Shown here one piece after another: positions 1 through 8,911 of a DNA stretch of 64,000 nt. The position numbers were made by a program, and so were the translations under genes. The notes under the pieces are model-generated. The model made no database searches. It saw only the letters and a list, made by a program, of their open reading frames with translations, and was not told where the DNA came from. How positions within the stretch are numbered: position 1 is the first letter of the stretch; every line of letters begins with the position of its first letter. The DNA comes from Labilithrix luteola (GTDB taxonomy: Bacteria > Myxococcota_A > Polyangia > Polyangiales > Polyangiaceae), in the NCBI RefSeq assembly GCF_001263205.1, contig NZ_CP012333.1:4937001-5001000 (forward strand), in the 5' to 3' direction.

Positions 1-861
1 GCCGGCGCACGCCTGTGAGACGAGATCGACGATGCGCTCGTTGGGGAGAGGCCCGCTCTCGTCGAGAATGTCTTGGAGGCTCCGGCCTTCGAGCAGCTCC
101 ATCACGATGTAGAGCAGGCCGTCGGGCTCCTGGCCGTAGTCGATGATGCGCAGAACGTTGCGGTGATCGAGCTGGCTCGCCGCGAGCGCCTCGGAATAGA
201 AGCGCGTCGTGTAGTCGGTGCTCTGGTGGAGCGACGGATGGAGGATCTTCACCGCCACGTGGCGGTGGAGAGCGAGGTGCATCGCGCGGAAGACTTCGCC
301 CGCCGCCCCCGCCCCGAGCTTGTGCTCGAGCTCGAACCGACCGTTGCCGAGCTTGCGGCCCGGCCCCACGGGAGGAGGAGGGCGTCGCGACGTGGTCGCG
401 ATGATCGGCTCGGGTGAGAGAGCCGCGGCATGCCGAAAGGAGATCGGCGGAGGAATGTTCGAGGCTCCGCGCGGAGGCGCGAAGTGACCCGTCATGCTGC
501 TCGGCGGCTCGGAGACGTCTTCGAGCTCAGCCGGTGGCGGGGTGTCCTTCTTGGCCTCGTTGTCGCCTCCGGCCTTTCCTCCGAAGAGTTCGCGCTGGAG
601 CGTGTCGGCGTGCTCGTCGTCGAGAGGGGAGAGGCGAAGCGGAAAGCCCTCGCCCGTCGGAGCGCCCAAGGGCTCGGCGCGGACGATGAGCGGGTCGCGG
701 AAGCCCTCGACATAGATCTCGAGCGCATGGACGGACGAGTCGATCGGCGCATGATCGAGCGCCAGATGCACGGTCTCGTTGGCGACAGCGATCCACGCTA
801 GCCACCCGCGATCTTTACGGTCGATACGTCGAGCGACGATGACCGGGAGTGGCGCCTGCAT
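1..861 (-). CDS. Ser/Thr protein kinase with extra N-terminal domain (3' end beyond window)
   Basis: The minus frame stays open from ATG at 861 to the window edge (287 codons); AAGGA lies just upstream of this ATG. Residues 1-95 form a compact hydrophobic domain I cannot name (PilZ-like is possible). A Pro-rich linker follows, then an eukaryote-like kinase N-lobe: glycine loop LGAGAAGEV at about 182-190, the ATP-anchoring Lys in HVAVKIL (about 205), the alpha-C Glu in FYSEA (about 224), and the hinge VMELLEG. The HRD and DFG motifs would lie beyond base 1 and cannot be checked. ATG codons at 907 (in frame, upstream) and 495 (inside the linker) are alternative starts; the 861 start keeps the N-terminal domain. 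Kinase family is certain; substrate and the role of the N-terminal domain are unknown. Confidence 0.88.
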   Translation of the reverse strand, partial: MQAPLPVIVARRIDRKDRGWLAWIAVANETVHLALDHAPIDSSVHALEIYVEGFRDPLIVRAEPLGAPTGEGFPLRLSPLDDEHADTLQRELFGGKAGGDNEAKKDTPPPAELEDVSEPPSSMTGHFAPPRGASNIPPPISFRHAAALSPEPIIATTSRRPPPPVGPGRKLGNGRFELEHKLGAGAAGEVFRAMHLALHRHVAVKILHPSLHQSTDYTTRFYSEALAASQLDHRNVLRIIDYGQEPDGLLYIVMELLEGRSLQDILDESGPLPNERIVDLVSQACAG

Positions 862-947
862 GCGTCCTTTGCTTCCCGAATACGACTGGTAAGCGCATGA
901 AACCATGGACCCCACGCCGGTGCAACGAACGTGCTGAAGCGGTGAGT

Positions 948-970
948 TCCGTCCAGGGACGCTGGACGGA
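948..970 (-). terminator. Hairpin downstream of the PPC-like lipoprotein gene
   Basis: TCCGTCCAG (948-956), a 5-base loop, then CTGGACGGA (962-970): a perfect 9-bp stem 32 bases past the lipoprotein stop codon and before the kinase start. There is no clear T-run, so it may be an imperfect terminator or an RNA-stabilising hairpin. Confidence 0.5.
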
Positions 971-1001
971 CATGGTCATGACGCGCTGAACCGAGCGCTC
1001 T

Positions 1002-1568
1002 TCAGGACTCCTCGATGTCGACGCGCCAAGCGATGTTGCTTCCGTTCCCCGCCGCGCGGATCGCGATGAGATAGGGCTTGCCCTTCACCATCGGGATCTT
1101 GGGGTTGTTGCTGGCGTCGAGAACGTAACTCTTGCCGTTGACGGACACCGTGAGCGTGACCTTGCCGTTGAACTTGATCGCGAAGTTGGTCGTCGACGGA
1201 TCGAGCTCGAACGTGAGGTAGTCGACGTCGCCGGCCGGAGAGATCTTGCCGCAGTTCGAGGGCGCCGCCTCGTTGGCCTCTTCGGGCGTGTCGTTGGGCT
1301 CGCTCTCGGCCTGGCATCCCGTCGGTTGGGGGGGCGTCGACGCGTCGCGAGTGGTCGCTCCACTGTCCACGTTCGTCGAGCCGTCCGGCTTCGACGTGTC
1401 GTCACCTGTGCCCGGGACCGTGGCGTTGCCGCCGGCGGCGCTGTCATTCGACGTCGCGAGAACGTCTTGCGTCGTGGCTCCGGAACAAGCCGCTGCGAGA
1501 GGCAGCGCAAGAACAAGGGTGAGCTGCGCGAGTTTGACGAGAGAAGAAAACATCGCGACGCGGGCCAT
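1002..1568 (-). CDS. Lipoprotein with PPC-like beta-sandwich domain
   Basis: A 188-residue exported protein. The start MARVAMFSS (1568) gives a lipoprotein signal ending LPLAAAC; an in-frame ATG at 1586 would add six residues. After the Cys comes a roughly 60-residue low-complexity Thr/Ser/Asp/Gly linker, then a domain beginning ESEPNDTPEEAN and containing PAGDVDYLTFEL. This is the signature of pre-peptidase C-terminal (PPC) type domains, which are common in myxobacterial surface proteins. No catalytic domain is attached. It is divergently arranged with the large TPR gene, sharing a 75-base promoter gap. Function unknown; probably an outer-membrane anchored protein. Confidence 0.8.
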   Translation of the reverse strand: MARVAMFSSLVKLAQLTLVLALPLAAACSGATTQDVLATSNDSAAGGNATVPGTGDDTSKPDGSTNVDSGATTRDASTPPQPTGCQAESEPNDTPEEANEAAPSNCGKISPAGDVDYLTFELDPSTTNFAIKFNGKVTLTVSVNGKSYVLDASNNPKIPMVKGKPYLIAIRAAGNGSNIAWRVDIEES

Positions 1569-1643
1569 CCTCTCATCGTAGCGCATCGCGGCGCGGTGCA
1601 AGCGACTCGCGCACGAGCGGTCATGGACGTTACCCTGCTGCCC

Positions 1644-4600
1644 ATGTCCGAATCGCGACCTTCCCTGGGCGCAGGTAGGCAAGCCGTCGAACTCGGTCCC
1701 GAACACCTCGTCGATGACATCGAGGCGGTCGAGGGACAGCGAGCCTCACTGATCTTGGCGGCTGCCAACGCTCGGAGCATTGCCATGCTCACGGGCACGC
1801 ACGGTGTCGTGGCGCTGCCCCTCGATCAAGCGACGATCAAGGCGCCAGCGACCGCGTCGCTCCTCCGCAGCGGCGCGACGTTCGAGCCGCGCGAAGGCGA
1901 AAGCGAGCTTGCTGCGTTGCTCCGTGCACGCGTGTCGGAGCTCGCGACGTCGGGGGATGCCGTCGGGCTCTTCCGCGCGCGCCTCGAGCTCGCGTTGTCG
2001 AAACTCGACGACGACGATCGCGATGGTGCGATGACCGCCGCGAAGGAAGCGGCCGCGACGGTGGAGCATGCGCCTTCGGCGCACGCGCTTCTCCGCATGC
2101 TGAACGCAGGGCGGGCCAGCGTCGACGAACAGCTCGTTCACGTCGAGCAGCTCGCTGCGCACGCGGAGAGCACGACGGTTCGCGCGGACTTCCTCACCGA
2201 GAAGGCACGCTTGCTCGAAGCGCGGAGCGGTCCGTCGAGCGACTCGGCGGCGGCTTATCTCGAAGCGCTCGGGCTCGTGCCCGATCACGTGTTCGCGCTC
2301 CAGGGCCTCGAGTCGACCCTCGATGCACTCGAACGGCACGCCGATCTCGCCGCGCACTTCGGACGTCTCGCCGGTCTGGCGGGCGATCGCGAAAGTGCCG
2401 CCTGGCTCCACGTGGAGCGCGCGCTGCTGCTCGATCGGCGCTTGGCCGACGTGACCTCGGCGACGGCTGCCCTCGATCACGCGTTGGAGCTCCAAAGTGG
2501 CATCGGTCCGGTCCGTCAAGCGGCGCTCGACCACGCGGTCTTGCATCGCGACGCGGCGCGCGTCGGAACGCTGCTCGAAAGCGAAGCGGCCATCGAGAAG
2601 GAGTCGGCGCGCGCGGCTCGTCTCGAGCTGGACGCCGCCCTCGCGCTCCTTGCGAGTGGAGGCAGTGCTCCGCGCATCGTGCGGCTGCTCGAACGTGCGC
2701 ACGGGCGGGCCCCAACCGCGACGATCGTCGACGCCCGCGTGGCCGTCGAGCTGGCGCGTCTCTACGACGCCGAAGGCAAGCACGAAGAAGCGCTGCGCGT
2801 TCGTAAGACGGCGCTCAAGTTCACGTCCGACCCGCGCGAAGAGCTCCTCGCCCTGCGCGCTATCGCCACCGACGCCGAACGCGCAGGCGCCTACGAAGAC
2901 GCGGTACTCGCGCTCGAACGCGCCCGCGTGCTCGACGGCGAAGACACGACGCTTCTCGCCGAGCTCGATCGTCTGCTCGTCTCCGCCGGCCGTCACGAAC
3001 ATCGCTCCGTGCTCTGGGTGCGCGAGTCGGCCCTGGCGGACGAACCCGATCGCAAGGCGCGTGCACTCCTCCTCGCCGCCGAGGCCTCGCGCGCAGGCGG
3101 ACGCGATGCCGATGCCGCACGTCATCTCCAGGCCGCGTGGGTGGCTTCACCTGGCGCGCCGGGCGTCTTCGATGCCCTTGCCGAGCGGCTCGGGCAAGCG
3201 GCATCGGGCGACGGCGTGAACGAACGCGTGGCGCTCTACGAGCAGGCTGCGTTCGCCACCAAGGACCCCTCGCGTCGTCTCTACTACCTCGAGAAGATCG
3301 CGTGGCTCTGGGACGACGTGGCCGGTGATGCCGAGCGCGCAGCACGCGCCTACGAGGACGTCCTCGCGATCGATGACAAGCGCTCGAGCGCGATCTCCGG
3401 ACTCGCGTCGGCGGCTTCGCGCGCTGGCGATCCGGTCAAGGTCGCCAAGGCGTTGCTTGCGGAGGCTGCCCTCGCGGTCGACGAAGGGGCGCGTGACGAA
3501 GCGCGCCTCCGTGCGGCCGAGGCGATGGCGAATGCCGAGCCGGAGCGGGCGCTGCGTCTTGCCGAGAGTCTCCTGGCGAGCCCGCGCGTCGGAAGTCGCG
3601 CGGGCGAGCTCGTCACGACGCTCCACGCGAGCGGTGGTCGGTGGGAGCTCGTGGCCCGCTCGCTCGCCGACCGCGCGTCGCGCGAGAGCAAGCCGAGTGT
3701 TCGCCTCGCGCTCAAGCTCGCCGAGGCGCAAGTGCGTGCCGAGCGCCTCGCGTCGCCCGAAGGTGCGCTCGAGGCGCTGGCCAGCGTGCGGGATATCGCC
3801 GCTGGAGATCCGGCCTTCGCTCACGCTCGCCTCTCGGCCCTCGAGGCCACGGGGGATCACGATCGACTTCGCGCCGAGCTCGAGACGCTGGCCGACGAAG
3901 CCAAGCGCGAAGAGACGAAAGCCGCACGTTTCGTGCGTGCCGCGGAGCTCGAGGAGAGTCGCGAAGGCGGCGATGCCGAAGCCGTTCGCCTCTATTTGCG
4001 CGCAAAAGACGCGTTGCCCGACGAGCCGTTGATTCGTGAGCGGCTCTTCCGGCTCGGCGCACGCGCCGACGTTCCCGAGGAGCTCGTATCTCCGCTCATC
4101 CGTGCCGTGCGCCTGCTCGACGTCGATCGCCCCGAGAAGGCCAGCGCCGAACCTCTGCTCGCGTCGGCCTCCCACGACGTCGCCACGCTGCGTACGGCCG
4201 AACGTCTCGCGCGACGCGCAGGTTCGGCTCCGCAGCTCGCCAACGCACTCGCTCTCGGCGCGCAAGCGAGCCACGGCATGATGGCCAAACGTGCGCTCGG
4301 AGGTCTGGCCGCGCTGGTGGCGTGGACGCTGCCCGAGAGCGAAGAGCTCGAGCCGTGGGGTCAGCTCTTGTCGATGGGCGTCGACGATGCGGTGGCCCTC
4401 GACGATCTCGTGAGGCGCACCTGGCCTCGCGTTCGAACCCGCGATCCGCACGCCGTGCACCTCGCCCTCGAGGCGAGCAAGCGACGGCTCCAGGGCGTTA
4501 CCGATCGAAGCGAGCGCCTGATGCTCGTTCTCGAGGTTGCTCGTCTCTGCCGCCTCTCGGGGGCCTTCCGAGAATCGGCCACGTGGCTCGGGGAAGCGCT

Positions 4601-6788
4601 CACGCTCGACCGCATGAGCGTGTCGGCCGCCATTCTGCTTGCCCGTGTGGCGGCGGAAATTGGCGATCGCGGTCTCGCGATCGGTGCCGCGACGGCGCTC
4701 GCCGACGTGGTCGTTGCCCCCAAGGAGCGCGCGCGACTCCTGCAAGACGCGGCCGATCTCTCGGCGGCCGAGAAGGACACGCGCAGCGCGGCGACCTTGC
4801 TCGAACGCGCGCTCGATGCCGATCCCGAGAACGTCCTCGTGGCCGCTCGCCTCGCACAGATCCAGGCCGAGCGCGGAGCATTCCCCGACCTCGCACGTGC
4901 GCTTCGCAAAGGCGTTCACGCGGCCACCACCAAAGAAGCGATCGTGCCGATGGCGTCCGAGCTCGCCGACGTCGCACGCAACAAGCTCCAAGACCCGCTG
5001 CTCGCGATCGAGGCGCTCGAGTGCTCGCGCCAAGCGTCCCCTACGCACGTTCCAGCCCTCTTCTTGCTCGCCGAGCTCTACATCGGTCAACGGGCTTGGC
5101 AGAAGGCGCTCGAGGCTCTGGCCGGCGTCGTGGTGTCGAGCTCCGAGTCGGACGAGAAGCTCACGGCACGTATCGGCCGCGCAAGCATTCTCGCCCGCGT
5201 GCAGAACGATCCGAAGGGCGCCGAGATGGAGCTTCGGGCAGCGCTCGAGATCGACGCGCACGAGCCGCGCGCCATCCGGGCGATGCTGAAATTGCCCGGT
5301 ATCGTGGCCCCGGAAGAGCGCGCGACGTTGCTCTCGCGCCTCGTCGTCGCCGAGCCCCAAGGGGCGAATCGAATCTCGTCGCTCCTCGAGCTCGCCGATA
5401 TCCGTCGTTCGCTCGGTGACGCGGAAGGGGCCGAAGGCGCGCTCGTCGAGGCCGCGTCCATTTCGCCGGACCCCTCGATGTTCGAGCGCCTGCGGGTGGC
5501 CTCGGGCGGCGATCCGGCGACGGCGGTACGCTTGTTCGGGCGTGCCGTCTCGCGTGCGCGCGAGGGCGGTGTGATGCCGGGGGCTGGCTGGCTCGCGGGG
5601 CTCGGTGACCTCGAGCTCGGCCTCGGACGCGTCGACGACGCCATCGAACACCTCGAGGCGGCGCTCACGATCGAGCCGCACCGCGACACCGCGCGCTTTG
5701 CGCTGGCGCGCGCGCTCGTCGTGAAGGGCCGGCACGAAACGGCGGCGGCGGCGCTTTCTCCTCTGCTCGATCGTCCCACCGTTCCGGTGGACGTGGGCTT
5801 CGTGCGACTCCTCGCGAGTACGTTCGAAGGCTCGGGCCGTACCCAGCAAGCGGTCGTCGCCAACGAGCTTCGCGCGATTGCCGGCGATCTCGATGCGCGC
5901 GGACTCGCTGCACTCGATCAGCGGCGCATGATGCCGGCCGCGAACAGCGAAGCCATTCCTGCGCGTGCCCTACGCTCGTTCGTCATGCCGCCTCCGCTCG
6001 GCGCGCATCCCATCTGGGACGTTGCGCAGGTCGCCACCGGCATCTACGGCAAGCTCGCACGCGTGGGCGTGAACGAGCAGGGCGGCAACACCAAGAGTCG
6101 GATCAAACCGAAGGCCATTCACCCGCTCCGGCAGCTCTTCGATCGCGTCGCGCGCTGCTTCGATCTCCTCGACGTCGAAATCGCCGTCTCGGATCAGATC
6201 TCCGCGCCCACACTCGCGACCGAAGACGTGCCGTGGATCATCGTGCCTGCGCAGATTGCGGATTGGCCCGAGGCGTATGCCGTGGCGGCGCTCGCGCGTC
6301 CGCTCGTCCGCGTCGCGCTCGCCGTTCCGTGGGTCGGTGCACTCGACATTCACGACGTGCTCGCGATCCTCGTCGCGCTCGGTCGACAGGTTGCTCCCGC
6401 GTTCGGAGCGACACCGCCCGAGCGAATCGAACCGCTCGTGGCCGACTACGAGCTGCGTGTCCGGCGCGCGATCGATCGACGTCGCCGGCGGACGCTGGAA
6501 GAGCTCGAACCGTCGCTCGACGGCGCGCGTCTCGTCTCCGACGTCGAGTTCGCCGATGCCGTTGCGCGTACCGAAGCGCGGGCTGCGTTCCTGCTCTCCG
6601 GTGATCTACGTGCGTCTCTCGAGGCACTCGCTACCACCGATCACATCCTTGCCGACGCCCTCCGGACGCCGAGCCCGACGACGCTGCACGTCGTCATGTC
6701 GAGACCGGTGACGCGCGATCTCGTGACGTTCGCGCTTTCCGGCGATGCGACCGCGCTTCGGAGAAGCCTCGGCACACTCCACCACTGA
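1644..6788 (+). CDS. Very large tetratricopeptide-repeat protein (1714 aa)
   Basis: Starting at MSESRPSL (ATG 1644; ATG 1623 is an in-frame alternative), the protein is almost wholly helical repeats. TPR-like units of the type A-x-x-L-E-x-A-L-x-x-x-P recur along most of its length (for example around LERALDADPENVLVAARLA and IEHLEAALTIEPHRDTARF). The last 250 residues are a non-repetitive domain (starting around PPLGAHPIWDVAQVATGIYG) likely shared with other Polyangial TPR giants. No signal peptide or membrane segment is obvious, so a cytoplasmic scaffold role is likely (inference). A 900-codon open frame lies antisense to it but has an arginine-rich composition typical of a GC-rich shadow. 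Its partners are unknown. Confidence 0.9.
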   Translation: MSESRPSLGAGRQAVELGPEHLVDDIEAVEGQRASLILAAANARSIAMLTGTHGVVALPLDQATIKAPATASLLRSGATFEPREGESELAALLRARVSELATSGDAVGLFRARLELALSKLDDDDRDGAMTAAKEAAATVEHAPSAHALLRMLNAGRASVDEQLVHVEQLAAHAESTTVRADFLTEKARLLEARSGPSSDSAAAYLEALGLVPDHVFALQGLESTLDALERHADLAAHFGRLAGLAGDRESAAWLHVERALLLDRRLADVTSATAALDHALELQSGIGPVRQAALDHAVLHRDAARVGTLLESEAAIEKESARAARLELDAALALLASGGSAPRIVRLLERAHGRAPTATIVDARVAVELARLYDAEGKHEEALRVRKTALKFTSDPREELLALRAIATDAERAGAYEDAVLALERARVLDGEDTTLLAELDRLLVSAGRHEHRSVLWVRESALADEPDRKARALLLAAEASRAGGRDADAARHLQAAWVASPGAPGVFDALAERLGQAASGDGVNERVALYEQAAFATKDPSRRLYYLEKIAWLWDDVAGDAERAARAYEDVLAIDDKRSSAISGLASAASRAGDPVKVAKALLAEAALAVDEGARDEARLRAAEAMANAEPERALRLAESLLASPRVGSRAGELVTTLHASGGRWELVARSLADRASRESKPSVRLALKLAEAQVRAERLASPEGALEALASVRDIAAGDPAFAHARLSALEATGDHDRLRAELETLADEAKREETKAARFVRAAELEESREGGDAEAVRLYLRAKDALPDEPLIRERLFRLGARADVPEELVSPLIRAVRLLDVDRPEKASAEPLLASASHDVATLRTAERLARRAGSAPQLANALALGAQASHGMMAKRALGGLAALVAWTLPESEELEPWGQLLSMGVDDAVALDDLVRRTWPRVRTRDPHAVHLALEASKRRLQGVTDRSERLMLVLEVARLCRLSGAFRESATWLGEALTLDRMSVSAAILLARVAAEIGDRGLAIGAATALADVVVAPKERARLLQDAADLSAAEKDTRSAATLLERALDADPENVLVAARLAQIQAERGAFPDLARALRKGVHAATTKEAIVPMASELADVARNKLQDPLLAIEALECSRQASPTHVPALFLLAELYIGQRAWQKALEALAGVVVSSSESDEKLTARIGRASILARVQNDPKGAEMELRAALEIDAHEPRAIRAMLKLPGIVAPEERATLLSRLVVAEPQGANRISSLLELADIRRSLGDAEGAEGALVEAASISPDPSMFERLRVASGGDPATAVRLFGRAVSRAREGGVMPGAGWLAGLGDLELGLGRVDDAIEHLEAALTIEPHRDTARFALARALVVKGRHETAAAALSPLLDRPTVPVDVGFVRLLASTFEGSGRTQQAVVANELRAIAGDLDARGLAALDQRRMMPAANSEAIPARALRSFVMPPPLGAHPIWDVAQVATGIYGKLARVGVNEQGGNTKSRIKPKAIHPLRQLFDRVARCFDLLDVEIAVSDQISAPTLATEDVPWIIVPAQIADWPEAYAVAALARPLVRVALAVPWVGALDIHDVLAILVALGRQVAPAFGATPPERIEPLVADYELRVRRAIDRRRRRTLEELEPSLDGARLVSDVEFADAVARTEARAAFLLSGDLRASLEALATTDHILADALRTPSPTTLHVVMSRPVTRDLVTFALSGDATALRRSLGTLHH

Positions 6789-6794
6789 GCGCCG

Positions 6795-7604
6795 TCATCG
6801 TCGTTTGAAGACCAACACCTGCCGAACGCCGCCGCGAGGTGGGACGAGCTTCACCTCGTCCCCCTCGCGATAGGCCACGCCGGTCGAAGGTCCGCCGTCG
6901 AGGTTGAGAGCGTCTTCGCACCCGCGCTGCGCGAGGAATCGGCCGAGCGCGTAGAGGGATGGCCCGGTTGCCTCGGTGGGGCCGCCGCGCACGAGGACCA
7001 CGTCGACGGTGCGGCCGCCATCGCGCAAGCAGAGTGCGGTGCGCTCGGAACGCTTGCCGTCGTCACGACGCACGTTCGGCGCGCGGTCGACCACGAGCCG
7101 CGGTCGGCACTGGATGGCGAAGTGCGTCCCTTCGTTCGGCTCGTAGGTTTCGGCGTCCCACAGCCGAGCCACGTCCCCGTCGATCGTGACGACGCCGCCC
7201 GAGAGATTCTTGACGTGCTTCGAGAGGACCGCGCCTTCGGACACGGCGTAGCCGAGCGGCCGCGCTGCCGTGTCGAAGAAGCCCGCGTTCACCACGAGAT
7301 CGGCGCCGGTGCGCTCCAAGATGGCATCGAACGCGGTGCTCATGCCGGCATCCTCGATGCGCACGTCGTAGTTCTCGAGGGCGAACGAGAACGTGGAGAC
7401 GGCATAGGTGCGTCCGTCTTCGACGAGCTCGTTGCCCGCGTCGCTCGTCTCGGGTGCCGCTCCGCCTGCGGCGGAAGGAACGTAAAGGCGTCGGCTCGGC
7501 GTGTTGCGTCTTCGCCAGACCACGCCACCGATTGCAGCGGTGACCATTCCGGCGACCGCGAGCGCGAGCACTGCGCGGCGGACCCTGCGCATGACTGCGG
7601 CCAT
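6795..7604 (-). CDS. Phosphodiester glycosidase family protein (NAGPA/DUF2233-like), membrane-anchored
   Basis: 269 residues: an N-terminal membrane anchor (VLALAVAGMVTAAIGGVVW), a short linker, then the periplasmic domain seen in N-acetylglucosamine-1-phosphodiester alpha-N-acetylglucosaminidase and bacterial exopolysaccharide-associated DUF2233 proteins. Diagnostic stretches are VNAGFFD near residue 105 and CEDALNLDGGPSTGVAY near the C-terminus. The family cleaves sugar phosphodiesters; the substrate here cannot be told. It converges on the TPR gene with a 6-base gap and is divergent from the ArsC-like gene. ATG 7604 was chosen; ATG 7592 (MRRVRR) is also plausible. Confidence 0.85.
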   Translation of the reverse strand: MAAVMRRVRRAVLALAVAGMVTAAIGGVVWRRRNTPSRRLYVPSAAGGAAPETSDAGNELVEDGRTYAVSTFSFALENYDVRIEDAGMSTAFDAILERTGADLVVNAGFFDTAARPLGYAVSEGAVLSKHVKNLSGGVVTIDGDVARLWDAETYEPNEGTHFAIQCRPRLVVDRAPNVRRDDGKRSERTALCLRDGGRTVDVVLVRGGPTEATGPSLYALGRFLAQRGCEDALNLDGGPSTGVAYREGDEVKLVPPRGGVRQVLVFKRR

Positions 7605-7665
7605 AGGCGAACGAGGGCGCGATCGTCAACCGACTCGTCTAGCCGGACGTGTTAGAGCACGAGGC

Positions 7666-8037
7666 ATGGCTCGCTCCGCCCTCGTCCTCTCCTATTCTGG
7701 CTGCTCGACCTGCAAGAAGGCGCTGAAGTGGCTCGCGGATCACGACGTCGAGGTCGAGGTTCGCCCCATCGTCGACGAGCCGCCGACGGCGTCCGAGCTC
7801 GGAACCTGGATCCCCCAGAGCGGCAAGCCCGCGCGCAAGTGGCTCAATACGAGCGGCCAGAGCTACCGGGCGATGGACAAGGAGAAGGTGGCGGCCGCCG
7901 AGGACGACGAGATCGTCCGCTGGCTCACCAAGGACGGCAAGCTCGTGAAGCGGCCCGTCGTCGTCGCCGGCAAGCGCGTGCTCGTCGGATTCGACGAAGA
8001 GGCTTACGGCGAGGTGTTCGCGTCGAAACGCGGCTGA
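7666..8037 (+). CDS. ArsC/Spx-family thioredoxin-fold protein
   Basis: 123 residues starting at ATG 7666. The N-terminus LSYSGCSTCKKALKWL carries a CxxC pair at the position of the ArsC-family redox site, and the helix and strand order through TASELGTWIPQSGKPARKWLNTSG and the closing KRPVVVAGKRVLVGFDEEAY match the Spx/MgsR/YffB-type arsenate-reductase family. The resistance-type Arg triad cannot be recognised, and no ars genes are nearby, so a general thiol or glutathione-linked reductase is more likely than arsenate detoxification (inference). Monocistronic in appearance. Confidence 0.9.
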   Translation: MARSALVLSYSGCSTCKKALKWLADHDVEVEVRPIVDEPPTASELGTWIPQSGKPARKWLNTSGQSYRAMDKEKVAAAEDDEIVRWLTKDGKLVKRPVVVAGKRVLVGFDEEAYGEVFASKRG

Positions 8038-8104
8038 GGTCCAGACCGCGTCGTTCTTTTCGTTCAAGGTCTCGCGCGCGGCGCCGTTCTGATCGTCGAA
8101 TCTC

Positions 8105-8881
8105 ATGGTTCGACGCTCGACGGCATTGGGAATCGGCGGAATCGGCGGAACCGGCGGTGCTTCGGCGGCCTCTCCGCACCATCCCGAGGAGCGCGAAAAG
8201 CTCGATGATCGCGTGGCGATGTCGGGCGAGTATCGCGTGAGGAATGTGGATGGCACGCCCGTGCGCGCCCCGTACGCAGGCGGACCGAATGCCCCGAAGA
8301 CTCGGTATGCCACGGTGCAGATGCCGAAGGTGGACGTGCCGCGCCCACCTCCGTCGGGCCGCATGCTCGATGAAGAGCTCCATTTCGAGCGCGCGCGCGA
8401 CAGCCTTAGGCCGCTCGACCTCGCGAGCTACGATCCGGTCACGCGCCGCGCGACGCCGCCGCCGCCGCGACGACACTCCTCGCGCGAGGTTTTGATTCCA
8501 CCGAAGCCGCCGTGGCCCGTTCCTGCGCCGCCCATGCCGGTGCGTCGTGCCTCGAGTGACGTCGCGGTCGATGCGCGCGCGGCCGTGGTCGCGTTCGCGG
8601 GCTTCGGCGAGCCGCCGGCCGATCTGTTCTCGACGCCGGCCTATGCGTGGCGCGTGCTGCGTCGTCGACGCCGACTCAAGCAGGACCTCGAGCTCGCGCG
8701 ATTGCGCCTGTCTGCCGACATCTCGCTCTACGAGGCCGCGCTGCGTGCGGCCGACTCGAGGGCGGTGGGTAGGGGGATCGCGCTCACGGTTTTCGCGTTG
8801 CTCCTCGGGATGTTCGGAACGCTTGCGCTCGTCCACGTTCTCGAGCCGGTCCCTCCGTTGGCGGCGCACGTCGCTCGATGA
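8105..8881 (+). CDS. Hypothetical protein with Pro-rich middle and C-terminal membrane segment
   Basis: Up to 258 residues. A Gly-rich beginning (GIGGIGGTGG) is followed by a charged and Pro-rich stretch, an Arg-rich coiled-coil-like segment (RRRRRLKQDLELARLRLSADI) and one hydrophobic helix close to the C-terminus (GIALTVFALLLGMFGTLALV). This suggests a tail-anchored inner-membrane protein with a cytoplasmic N-terminus. No clear ribosome site precedes either ATG 8105 or the in-frame ATG 8219 (MSGEYRVRN); the later start would drop the Gly-rich part. No family recognised. The stop is 30 bases before the metalloprotease start, so co-transcription is possible. Confidence 0.65.
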   Translation: MVRRSTALGIGGIGGTGGASAASPHHPEEREKLDDRVAMSGEYRVRNVDGTPVRAPYAGGPNAPKTRYATVQMPKVDVPRPPPSGRMLDEELHFERARDSLRPLDLASYDPVTRRATPPPPRRHSSREVLIPPKPPWPVPAPPMPVRRASSDVAVDARAAVVAFAGFGEPPADLFSTPAYAWRVLRRRRRLKQDLELARLRLSADISLYEAALRAADSRAVGRGIALTVFALLLGMFGTLALVHVLEPVPPLAAHVAR

Positions 8882-8911
8882 AGCCGTGCCGTCGCGTGCT
8901 ACCGTGAAGGC

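Noticed and set aside
3147..5849. 900-codon minus frame opposite the TPR gene
   Set aside because: Arg- and Gly-rich, no motif; it mirrors codon bias of the true plus-strand gene.
7666..8037. Arsenate-resistance gene
   Set aside because: No resistance-type Arg residues are recognisable and no ars regulator or pump is nearby; family name only is kept.
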